DNA from: Ignavibacteria bacterium
GTDB taxonomy: Bacteria; Bacteroidota; Ignavibacteria; Tepidaquicellales; OLB5
Reading direction: 5' to 3'
DNA: 37,210 bases
Assembly (NCBI GenBank): GCA_030835085.1
Contig: JAUQWQ010000088.1
Coordinates: 1 to 37,210 of the forward strand
Position 1 is the stretch's first letter. Every line of letters starts with the position of its first letter. The notes under the pieces were generated by a model. It had not been told where the DNA came from. It worked only from the letters and a program-made list of their open reading frames with translations, and did no database searches. This document shows positions 15,785 to 23,159 of the stretch, one piece after another. The translations under genes and the position numbers were made by a program.

Positions 15785-17224
15785 ATGAAGAAAAGTATAT
15801 TAGTTGAGATCCTCTCTAAATTTTCCCAGAAAGAAATAAGGGAATTCAGCGAGTACGTGAGGTCACCCTTTTTTAACAAGAACCAGGGTATAATTAAACT
15901 TAATAATTACCTGCGGCTTAAATATCCTGCGTTTGAAAAATCTGAAACTGAAAAGAAAATTGTATTTGCTGAAATTTTCCCCGGGGTGAAATATAATGAT
16001 GGCTTCATGCGGACCCTGATATTCGGGCTTTCATCCCTTGCCGAAAACTTCCTTTCATATACAAGGTATAAAAACTCATATTACAAGGATAAAACTTTCC
16101 TGCTGTATGAGCTCAATGACAGGCATCTTGACAGGCAGCTGGAAAAGAATATCAGGGTAATTTCAAAAAAACTGGAAACAGAAAAAATAAAGGACTATGA
16201 GTATTACCTGGATAAATACAATCTTGAAAACGAAAAATACCTTTACTACTTCAGAAATAAACCCGACGTGTATGAAAAAATTGTTAAAAAGACCAAACTG
16301 AAAGAGATGGCTGATTATTTATCCATTTTCTATTACAGCTGCATTATCGGAGATTATACAAGGCTTTATAATCTTAAGAATATTTATAATTTTGATTTTG
16401 ATACATCGCAAACTGATAAATACATGGATATTCCCAAAGACGCATCACTGAGGAAGGTCCCTTGCGTTATGATAAGCTATTATGAATTGATGCTGTTTGC
16501 AAAAAGTGATGATCTATCATACTTCTATAAGATAAAAGAACAGCTTGAATTGTATGAGGATACTCTTGACAAAGACCATGTATACAATATTTATATTAAC
16601 CTTATAAATTTCTGCAGCAGAAAAATTACTGCAGGTTATAAAGAGCTTGAATATGAGGTATTTGCTTTATATAAAAGGGGACTTGAAAAGAATATACTTC
16701 CGTTCCACGGAACGTCACACTTCAGGTTCTATACAACAGTTACGGAAACTGCCCTTAAGCTAAAAGAATATGATTGGGCAAGGAATTTTATTAATGACTA
16801 CAGGGAAAGACTTCCTGAGAAAATAAGGGAAAATTCATATAATTACGCAAAGGCATTATATGACTTTGAAACCGGCAATTATACAGAAGCGCTTGAAACA
16901 CTTTCAGTGGTAAAATACAATGATGTATACCATAAACTGAAGTGTAAGTGTTTGATCGCCATGCTGTACTACGAGCTTGGATATACAGTTCAGCTGCTTT
17001 CTCATATTGATGCATTCAACCATTTTATTATGAATGATAAACTGCTTAACAAAGAAAGAAAAAGAATATATTCAGCTTTCATAAAGTATTTGAAGAAAGT
17101 AGACAGCGTAAGGCTCTTTTTTAATAAAGCTATCTTCGAGAAGCTGTGGTCAAAGATCGAAACTGATAATTCCGTTTACAACAAAAAATGGCTCCTTAAA
17201 AAAATGGAAGAGATGGCGCAATAA
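15785..17224 (+). CDS. helical-repeat cytoplasmic protein, family X copy 2 (479 aa)
   Basis: Paralogue of the genes at 12190 and 20682 and closest to the first. The N-terminus reads 'LSKFSQKEIREFSEYVRSPFFNKN', then 'YPAFEKSETEK', 'FPGVKYNDGFMRTLIFGLSSLAENFL', and the C-terminal half shares 'WARNFINDYRERLPEKIRENSYNYAKALYDFETGNYTEALETL', 'YYELGYTVQLLSHIDAFNHFI' and the ending 'KKWLLKKMEEM'. The region 60-480 is almost entirely helical with TPR-like spacing, and it is rich in Lys, Tyr and Phe. No signal peptide. AGGAG sits 7 nt upstream of the ATG, a strong ribosome-binding site. A 290-bp AT-rich upstream region separates it from the divergent FnIII gene. It converges on the propeller gene at 17272, with a bidirectional terminator in the gap. 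Confidence 0.82.
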   Translation: MKKSILVEILSKFSQKEIREFSEYVRSPFFNKNQGIIKLNNYLRLKYPAFEKSETEKKIVFAEIFPGVKYNDGFMRTLIFGLSSLAENFLSYTRYKNSYYKDKTFLLYELNDRHLDRQLEKNIRVISKKLETEKIKDYEYYLDKYNLENEKYLYYFRNKPDVYEKIVKKTKLKEMADYLSIFYYSCIIGDYTRLYNLKNIYNFDFDTSQTDKYMDIPKDASLRKVPCVMISYYELMLFAKSDDLSYFYKIKEQLELYEDTLDKDHVYNIYINLINFCSRKITAGYKELEYEVFALYKRGLEKNILPFHGTSHFRFYTTVTETALKLKEYDWARNFINDYRERLPEKIRENSYNYAKALYDFETGNYTEALETLSVVKYNDVYHKLKCKCLIAMLYYELGYTVQLLSHIDAFNHFIMNDKLLNKERKRIYSAFIKYLKKVDSVRLFFNKAIFEKLWSKIETDNSVYNKKWLLKKMEEMAQ

Positions 17225-17254
17225 AAAAGCCTGCATATTTCTAAGCAGGCTTTT
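17225..17254. terminator. bidirectional rho-independent terminator
   Basis: AAAAGCCTGC (17225-17234), loop ATATTTCTAA, GCAGGCTTTT (17245-17254). A-tract and T-tract on opposite sides serve both the plus-strand family X gene and the minus-strand propeller operon. Confidence 0.8.
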
Positions 17255-17271
17255 GAAAAGATAAGATCAAT

Positions 17272-18735
17272 TCATTTAATTAATATCATTTTCCCTGTTT
17301 CGGAAAAATCACCAGCAGATAACTTATAAAAATATACACCGCTTGGGAAGTTTGAAGCCTCCCAATTAACTTCATAAGTTCCGGGTTTAAGTTCTTCGTT
17401 TACAAGTGCTGCAACTTTCTTTCCGGCGATATCAAACACAGAGAGGAATGTCTTTGCCGCCCGTATGCCGCTTATTTCAAAACGAATCTTTGTTGTTGGG
17501 TTGAAAGGATTGGGGTAATTTTGAGAAAGTGAAAATTCCCCCGGAATATCTGAATTTATGCCTGAAATTCCCACCGGGTTCCCCGTCGGATTCCTTTTGT
17601 AATAAATTTCAGGATTGCCGTCCCTGCTGTCTTCCCACGCTAAATGAACTACCTGATCTGAAATATTAACAGAGGGCTGCCTGGCTGTCAAAACCGTGTT
17701 AACAAGCCTGAGTTCTGTATCCCATGATTCCCCGTAATTTGATGATTTTCTGTAATACAGCTGAACATTGCCTGACCTGTCATCATCCCAAACCAAATGA
17801 ACATAATTGCCGGAGGCTGAAATGCCTGGCTGTGACGAAGTGCCTGTACTTGCTGTCATTCTTGTATCTGCCTGCCATGAAGAACCGTTATCAGTAGAGC
17901 GTTTATAATAGATCTCGTAATCGGAATCTCTGAAATCTGACCAGCAAACGTGAACATATGTACCGGATGCGTCAACTGAAATATTTTCGGCTTCTGTTGT
18001 TGTATTAATAATGCGGGTATCCGCTGACCAGTTTAAACCGCTATTGGTTGAACGTTTATAATACACCTGCGGCGGACCCTGCCTCAGGTCACGCCAAACA
18101 AGGTGCCATGCTGAAGCAGTAATAACCAAATCGGGATAGTCTGAAATGGCGCTGTTGTTTGTGATACGTGTTTCAGCGCCCCAGTTCAGACCCGCATCGG
18201 TTGAGAGGATCATGTAAATTTCCTGGTTGCCGTCTCTCTGGTCATCCCACACAATAACCACAATTGAATTAAAGAGTGTTATACTTGGTTTTTCAGAAAC
18301 TGAAGAGTTATTGCTTAACCTGATATCATTGCTCCAGTTTATTCCTGCGTCGCCGGACCTTTTATAATATATTTCATAATTGCCGTCACGGTTATCAACC
18401 CAGGCAGTATGAATGGTAACTCCCGAGACTTCGACCGATGGATATTCTGATGAGAAAGTATTGTTTGTCAATCTTGCGTCATTGCTCCAGCTAACACCGG
18501 CATTTGTTGAACGTTTAGCATAGATTTCGCTGTTTCCATCCCTTGAATCCTGCCAGACTGTTACGACCAACTGACCTGATGAGGATATACACCTTGCATT
18601 GTTAAGAGGTACGGTAGATAAAGCAGTATTGTTCGTCAGCCGGGTATCTGCTGACCATTGGGAAATTAACGGCAATGCATGGAGCATTGCCGTTAAGATA
18701 TAGATGTATTTTATAGTTCTTTTCATAATTTTCAT
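17272..18735 (-). CDS. seven-bladed Asp-box propeller surface protein with T9SS sorting domain (copy 2)
   Basis: 487 residues, same architecture as the 13676 product. A signal peptide ('MKRTIKYIYILTAMLHALPLISQ') is followed by six complete and one split Asp-box repeat (for example 'RSTDNGSSWQADTRMT'), the closing 'EIYYKRNPTGNPVG', a linker, and a sorting domain ('LSQNYPNPFNPTTKIRFEI ... GVYFYKLSAGDFSETGKMILIK'). The blades differ mainly in the loops and in the x positions after 'VW', as expected of a varied binding surface. The start may be 18735 or the in-frame ATG at 18726, which begins the signal peptide more cleanly. It lies 5 bp after the stop of the upstream propeller gene, so the two are co-transcribed. 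Confidence 0.86.
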   Translation of the reverse strand: MKIMKRTIKYIYILTAMLHALPLISQWSADTRLTNNTALSTVPLNNARCISSSGQLVVTVWQDSRDGNSEIYAKRSTNAGVSWSNDARLTNNTFSSEYPSVEVSGVTIHTAWVDNRDGNYEIYYKRSGDAGINWSNDIRLSNNSSVSEKPSITLFNSIVVIVWDDQRDGNQEIYMILSTDAGLNWGAETRITNNSAISDYPDLVITASAWHLVWRDLRQGPPQVYYKRSTNSGLNWSADTRIINTTTEAENISVDASGTYVHVCWSDFRDSDYEIYYKRSTDNGSSWQADTRMTASTGTSSQPGISASGNYVHLVWDDDRSGNVQLYYRKSSNYGESWDTELRLVNTVLTARQPSVNISDQVVHLAWEDSRDGNPEIYYKRNPTGNPVGISGINSDIPGEFSLSQNYPNPFNPTTKIRFEISGIRAAKTFLSVFDIAGKKVAALVNEELKPGTYEVNWEASNFPSGVYFYKLSAGDFSETGKMILIK

Positions 18736-18740
18736 AAATG

Positions 18741-20222
18741 CTATTTTACCAATATCATTTTTTTGGTTTCTGTGAAACTGCCTGATGTAAGCCTGTAAAA
18801 ATATACACCGCTGTTGTAACCCGATGCATCCCAGGCAGCATTATATGTTCCGGGATTCAGTTCGTCATTTACCAGTGTTTCAATTTCTCTGCCCAAAGCG
18901 TCATAAACAGCAATGTTTACTAAACCGGAATGAGGAACGCTGAATTCAATATTTGTAACCGGATTAAACGGATTGGGATAATTCTGTGATAAAGAAAATC
19001 TATCAGGTGCCTGGCTGTTTATGTTTGTAATGCCTGTTGGGTTGCCTGTTGGATTCTGCTTATAGTATATCTCGTAATCACTGTCACGCAGGTCAGACCA
19101 TAAAGCATATACTTTATTAACTGAAAATCCTGCTAACGGGTATCGGGCAACTGCTGTACCTGTGTTTAATTTCAGGTCAGAGGCCCAGCTGACACCCGAA
19201 TTGGAAGAAACGTTGTAATATATCCCGTAGGTACCTGTCCTGTTATCTTCCCACACAAGGTGTATATGTGTTGGCGAAACCGAAAGAGCCGGAGCAAAAG
19301 AATTTCCTGTGCTGTTGGTAATTCTCTGAATTGCTTCCCATGTTGAGCCGTTGTTTGTTGAACGTTTGAGGTATATTTCATAGTTGCCATCCCTGTCATC
19401 TTCCCAAACAACATTCAGGCTTCCTACACCGCTGGTATAAAACCGCTGAATACACGGTTTTCTTGAAGCTGCGGAATTGGTTGTGAACCTGCTTTCAGCA
19501 GCCCATGTAAGCCCTGAGTTGGTGGAGTTGATGTAATAAATCTCGTCATTTCCATCCCTGTTATCCTGCCAGACGATGTGTGTGTTTTCACCTGAATCGG
19601 TTGTTATTGATGGTGATGTTGAACTTCCGGAATTATTAGTCATCCTTACAATCGGCTCCCATGTAATACCGTTATCGAGCGAGCGCTTAAAATATATTTC
19701 GTTGTTTCCGTCTCTGTCATCCTGCCAAACTACCTGGATAACATTCAGCCGCAAACTTATGGATGGGTTTACTGAAGTTGCGCCGTTCGTGGTAAGCCTT
19801 TCATCACCGCTCCACGTAGCGCCATGATTAGTTGAGAGCTTATAATAAATTTCAAAGTTTCCGTCTCTTTGATCCTGCCATACAACATGTATATTGCTTC
19901 CAAAAGCCGCAATTGAGGGCATTTCAGATGCGCCTGCATTGTTGGTGAGTCTTACAACCGCTTCCCATGTGGTTCCGTTATCAGTGGAGCGTTTGTACAT
20001 TATCTCAGTATCCCCGAACCTCGCATCATACCAAACGGTATGAACATTTGATGTACCTGAAAATTCTATATTCTTTGCATTGTTGCCGGATGTGAACGAG
20101 AATCCTGCATTGTTAGTGTGTCTTATATCTGCAGACCACTGGGCAAAGCCTGTTGTTGATGCAAATACTGAAACAATAAACAAGATGATGCATATTAAAT
20201 TTGAAAATTTTGTTAGTTTCAT
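18741..20222 (-). CDS. seven-bladed Asp-box propeller surface protein with T9SS sorting domain (copy 3)
   Basis: 493 residues. A signal peptide of about 28 residues ends 'TTGFAQW'. Six full repeats and one split repeat follow, with the clearest 'VVWQDQRDGNFEIYYKLSTNHGATW' type blades; the fourth has a short loop insertion ('IQRFYTSGVGSL'). 'EIYYKQNPTGNPTG' closes the ring with the N-terminal 'WSADIRHTNN' strand. The C-terminal T9SS sorting domain is of the form 'LSQNYPNPFNPVTNIEFSVP ... GVYFYRLTSGSFTETKKMILVK'. AGGAG precedes the ATG with good spacing. It is the first propeller of a two-gene operon and lies 29 bp after the 62-residue small ORF, which may lead the same transcript. Confidence 0.86.
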   Translation of the reverse strand: MKLTKFSNLICIILFIVSVFASTTGFAQWSADIRHTNNAGFSFTSGNNAKNIEFSGTSNVHTVWYDARFGDTEIMYKRSTDNGTTWEAVVRLTNNAGASEMPSIAAFGSNIHVVWQDQRDGNFEIYYKLSTNHGATWSGDERLTTNGATSVNPSISLRLNVIQVVWQDDRDGNNEIYFKRSLDNGITWEPIVRMTNNSGSSTSPSITTDSGENTHIVWQDNRDGNDEIYYINSTNSGLTWAAESRFTTNSAASRKPCIQRFYTSGVGSLNVVWEDDRDGNYEIYLKRSTNNGSTWEAIQRITNSTGNSFAPALSVSPTHIHLVWEDNRTGTYGIYYNVSSNSGVSWASDLKLNTGTAVARYPLAGFSVNKVYALWSDLRDSDYEIYYKQNPTGNPTGITNINSQAPDRFSLSQNYPNPFNPVTNIEFSVPHSGLVNIAVYDALGREIETLVNDELNPGTYNAAWDASGYNSGVYFYRLTSGSFTETKKMILVK

Positions 20223-20251
20223 TTTTGTTCTCCTTATATTTTGAGTTTATA

Positions 20252-20440
20252 TTATTTGTTTTTACCCCTGTTGCTCTTCCCTGATAAATTGTTTAATTTT
20301 TCGAAATATTGACTGCATGCTTTATTGATCACTTCATCCGCACTTGCTTTCATTATCCTTTGAATTCTTGCTATCAGCTTATGTGTACCCGGTTTAAGCC
20401 TGTAACCTCTGGGAACTGTTTTGGACCGTATTATCCTCAT
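20252..20440 (-). CDS. 62-aa basic, ribbon-helix-helix-like protein
   Basis: 62 residues, strongly basic. It begins MRIIRSKTVPRGYRLK. 'RGYRLKPGTHKLIARIQRIMKASADEVINKACSQYFEKL' (11-49) has the layout of a short strand, a helix, a turn and a second helix, resembling small ribbon-helix-helix DNA-binding proteins. A Lys/Arg/Asn tail follows. I prefer the ATG at 20440 over the TTG two codons upstream. It is 29 bp upstream of a propeller gene on the same strand and divergent from the family X gene at 20682. A 17-bp palindrome lies 41 bp upstream of its start, so autoregulation is a fair guess. The family assignment is tentative. Confidence 0.5.
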   Translation of the reverse strand: MRIIRSKTVPRGYRLKPGTHKLIARIQRIMKASADEVINKACSQYFEKLNNLSGKSNRGKNK

Positions 20441-20474
20441 TTGCAAATTCTTTGTTTATATCTTTTTTTATCAA

Positions 20475-20503
20475 TTGACCGTGCACATGTTGTGCACTAA
20501 CTT
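20475..20503 (+). promoter_or_regulatory. palindromic operator candidate within a possible promoter
   Basis: GTGCACA-TGT-TGTGCAC (20481-20497) is a perfect 7-bp inverted repeat. It fills exactly the 17 bp between TTGACC (20475-20480, -35-like) and TAACTT (20498-20503, weak -10-like) reading towards the family X gene at 20682. It lies in the divergent region also serving the 62-aa ORF. The dyad is certain; its use as an operator is inference. Confidence 0.4.
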
Positions 20504-20681
20504 AGTATCGTTGACAAAAATACATGAATGCGGCTGCCTGAAACAAATAGAAATATCAGGTTGAATGACGGGCAAGTTTTGTGGTAACCTTATAAAATAC
20601 TTGTATTTTTGGGAATTTTTGGGTTTATTTGGTGAACTTTTGTGACGATAAAACATACTGAAATTACGGGGAAATACATCA

Positions 20682-22163
20682 ATGAATACTGAAATTACTC
20701 TGAAACAATACAAACTCTTTGATGTACTGATATCATTTTCCGGCAAAGAATATGCTGAGTTCGGGAAACTGGTGCTCTCACCGTTTTTCAGTGTGGGCAG
20801 AAATCTTTATCCTTTATATGAACTGCTGGGAAAATATCACCCTGATTTTGAGAGCAAAAGAGCAAGAAGTAATCTGACAAAAGAGAAGATATACGGGGTA
20901 CTGAATCCCGGTAAAAAATTTGATGAAAAGAAGGCCGATGCGATAATAAGGAGATTGTTTTCTGACCTGAATAAGCTGGCTGAGCAATACCTGCTTTTGC
21001 TCTCATTAAAAAAGAACACAGTTGAAGGCGAGTTTATACTGATTTCTGAACTGATAAGAAGAAATCTTGACGCATCATACAGCAAACATATTAAGAAAGT
21101 AGACGATCATTTAAAGACCCGGAAAATAGATGAATTTTACTTCAGACAAATGGCTGATGCTGAAAATCTGAAATATTTTTATAACCTTTCAAGGATAGAT
21201 CACCAGGAGTCAGTAATTGATAATGTGATAAGAAAAGGTGAGTACAATATTATTTATACATTACAGATGCTTGGAGAGGCAATGCAGAATGCAGGTGCTA
21301 ATCACCGGGTATTTAACGCTCCCTATGAAGATACCATTATTTACCGGTTCGCCGAAAAAATAGATTATGCAGGCTTTTTGGATTCTGTTTTGAAAAACCC
21401 GGGTGACTTAAAGGATAACCTTACTTTAAACTGCTTCAGGCTGATGAATATTCTGAACCCGGGAAATAAAGAACAGGTTATCAAATTCAGGGATATGATA
21501 ATAGCGGACCTTGATAAATACAGCTTAGAGGAGCAGAATATACTGCTTATTGGCGCGCTGAATTTGATGAGGAAAGCGGGTCTTGGTAAGGAGTGTTTTG
21601 AGCTGAACCGGTTTATTCTTGAAAAAGGTTTATATCATCTTGATAAAACTAAACCCTTCCCATTGATAATTTACAGGGAGCTCTTCAGGGGCGCGTTATT
21701 TTACAATGAACTTGAATGGGCACAGAGCTTCATTGAATCGTATCACAAAAAACTTTTGCCTGAATACCGCAGGGACATGCTGCATTACAGCAATGCTTAC
21801 CTGGAGTGGCACAGGGGTAATTATGAAAATGTACTGCTGCATTGTTCAAAACTCAAATCAAAAGATGCACGTGTTGTAACAGATCTGAAACTACTTACGC
21901 TGAGGGCTTACTATGAACTGGACGCAATTGAGCCGGCATTATCCCTGATAGATTCATTGATCCTTTATCTTAAGCAGAATAAAAAAATTTCACGGGAAAT
22001 AGGGATCTTCTACAGTGATTTCGCGAAAATAATGAAAACTCTTCTGATGTACAGGCTGGGGGAGCGTAACGTAACATTTGATAAAATCAAAACGAAAATT
22101 GAAACTGCTAAAAATATTTATGCTATAGACTGGCTGCGTAAAAAAACCGCGGAACTTGCCTAA
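20682..22163 (+). CDS. helical-repeat cytoplasmic protein, family X copy 3 (493 aa)
   Basis: The most divergent of the three paralogues. It keeps 'FSGKEYAEFGKLVLSPFFSVG', 'YHPDFESK', 'LNPGKKFDEKKAD ... RLFSDLNKLAEQYLLL', and in the C-terminal half 'WAQSFIESYHKKLLPEYRRDMLHYSNAYLEWHRGNYENVLLHCSKLKSKDARV', 'YYELDAIEPALSLIDSLILYLKQNKKI' and the terminal 'DWLRKKTAELA'. The SPFFN motif has become SPFFS and YND has become FDE. No signal peptide or membrane segment; predicted helical throughout. Upstream GGGG(A) is a poor ribosome-binding site at a distance of 10 nt. It converges on the surface-protein gene at 22220 with a 56-bp gap. Confidence 0.8.
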   Translation: MNTEITLKQYKLFDVLISFSGKEYAEFGKLVLSPFFSVGRNLYPLYELLGKYHPDFESKRARSNLTKEKIYGVLNPGKKFDEKKADAIIRRLFSDLNKLAEQYLLLLSLKKNTVEGEFILISELIRRNLDASYSKHIKKVDDHLKTRKIDEFYFRQMADAENLKYFYNLSRIDHQESVIDNVIRKGEYNIIYTLQMLGEAMQNAGANHRVFNAPYEDTIIYRFAEKIDYAGFLDSVLKNPGDLKDNLTLNCFRLMNILNPGNKEQVIKFRDMIIADLDKYSLEEQNILLIGALNLMRKAGLGKECFELNRFILEKGLYHLDKTKPFPLIIYRELFRGALFYNELEWAQSFIESYHKKLLPEYRRDMLHYSNAYLEWHRGNYENVLLHCSKLKSKDARVVTDLKLLTLRAYYELDAIEPALSLIDSLILYLKQNKKISREIGIFYSDFAKIMKTLLMYRLGERNVTFDKIKTKIETAKNIYAIDWLRKKTAELA

Positions 22164-22219
22164 CGGGCCGGTTCTATAGCCGGTGTATATTTCAGATGCA
22201 TCGTTCCTGCTAATACATG

Positions 22220-23146
22220 TTACTTTATCAAAACCATCTTTTTTGTTTCAGAAAAACTTCCGGCAGTTAGTTTGTAAAAATACACTCCGTTTGGGAAGTC
22301 TGAAGCGTCCCAGTTGACATCATAAGTTCCGGGCTTCAGTTCTTTGTTTACAAGAGTAGCAACTTTACGGCCGAGTAAATCATACACAGAAAGGAAAGTC
22401 TGTGCCACCGATGAACCGCTTATTTCAAAACGAATCTTTGTTGTTGGGTTGAACGGGTTTGGATAGTTTTGTGATAGCGAAAATCTTTCAGGAACATTGC
22501 CTGAAATTGTACTTATTCCGATCACTGATGAAGTATCTCCGTAGACTATTCCATTTAACACAAATCCGCGCAGTTTACCAATACGACCATATATTCCCTG
22601 ATTCCCTGTGCTTGTTCTTGAGATGTAATGCAGGCCTATATTCTTTAAGAAATTATGATGATAGGAAGCAGTATTATGACCATTAATAAAGTATCCAAAA
22701 GCTTTAACATTAGTTGGTTGATTAAAAAGGAAAGTATCGCTGATATTCAGACATGTGTGTTGCCAGCCGGAATAACATTCACCGGTCGTATCTCCAATTT
22801 GTGCGGAAAGTCTGAAAAGTATACTTTCATAGTTACAGGGTGCCCATATTGTTGATTGTTTCAGCAAACCGTTAACAGAATCATACCTGATCAATACAAT
22901 ATTCGTGTCATCTATATTACTGAATGGATAACCCTTTACCTTAAAATACTTTTTACTGTTTACAAGGGTATCGTTGAGAACTCTAAGAGTTTTAATACTG
23001 TAAGTTGGCAAAGGATAGCCAAGTTCTGTAACATAGTAGAACCATTTATTCCCTGTTTTTAAGGGGAAATACTTTGCTGAATTAGTATCCTGAGAGCAGA
23101 TATTTATCGATATTAATACAATGATAATAGTTAAGATTTTTTTCAT
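22220..23146 (-). CDS. T9SS-exported protein of unknown function
   Basis: 308 residues. Signal peptide about 1-18 ('MKKILTIIIVLISINICSQ'). The mature region (19-215) is beta-rich and begins 'AKYFPLKTGNKWFYYVTELGYP', a layout common to surface proteins of this lineage ('YFPL-x-x-GN-x-W-x-Y') whose function is unknown. It contains four Cys or fewer and no enzyme motif that I recognise. The C-terminal ~85 residues are a type A sorting domain ('LSQNYPNPFNPTTKIRFEI ... GVYFYKLTAGSFSETKKMVLIK'). It is the last gene of a probable three-gene operon with 23160 and 24611 (gaps of 13 and 11 bp). Confidence 0.75.
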   Translation of the reverse strand: MKKILTIIIVLISINICSQDTNSAKYFPLKTGNKWFYYVTELGYPLPTYSIKTLRVLNDTLVNSKKYFKVKGYPFSNIDDTNIVLIRYDSVNGLLKQSTIWAPCNYESILFRLSAQIGDTTGECYSGWQHTCLNISDTFLFNQPTNVKAFGYFINGHNTASYHHNFLKNIGLHYISRTSTGNQGIYGRIGKLRGFVLNGIVYGDTSSVIGISTISGNVPERFSLSQNYPNPFNPTTKIRFEISGSSVAQTFLSVYDLLGRKVATLVNKELKPGTYDVNWDASDFPNGVYFYKLTAGSFSETKKMVLIK

Positions 23147-23159
23147 TTAGTATTCTTTG

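Noticed and set aside
20511-20540. TTGACA at 20511-20516 as a -35 box
   Set aside because: No -10-like hexamer at a proper distance downstream.
20471-20746. 91-aa minus-strand ORF over the family X promoter region
   Set aside because: It overlaps the palindrome and the start of the plus-strand gene, has no RBS and no recognisable features.
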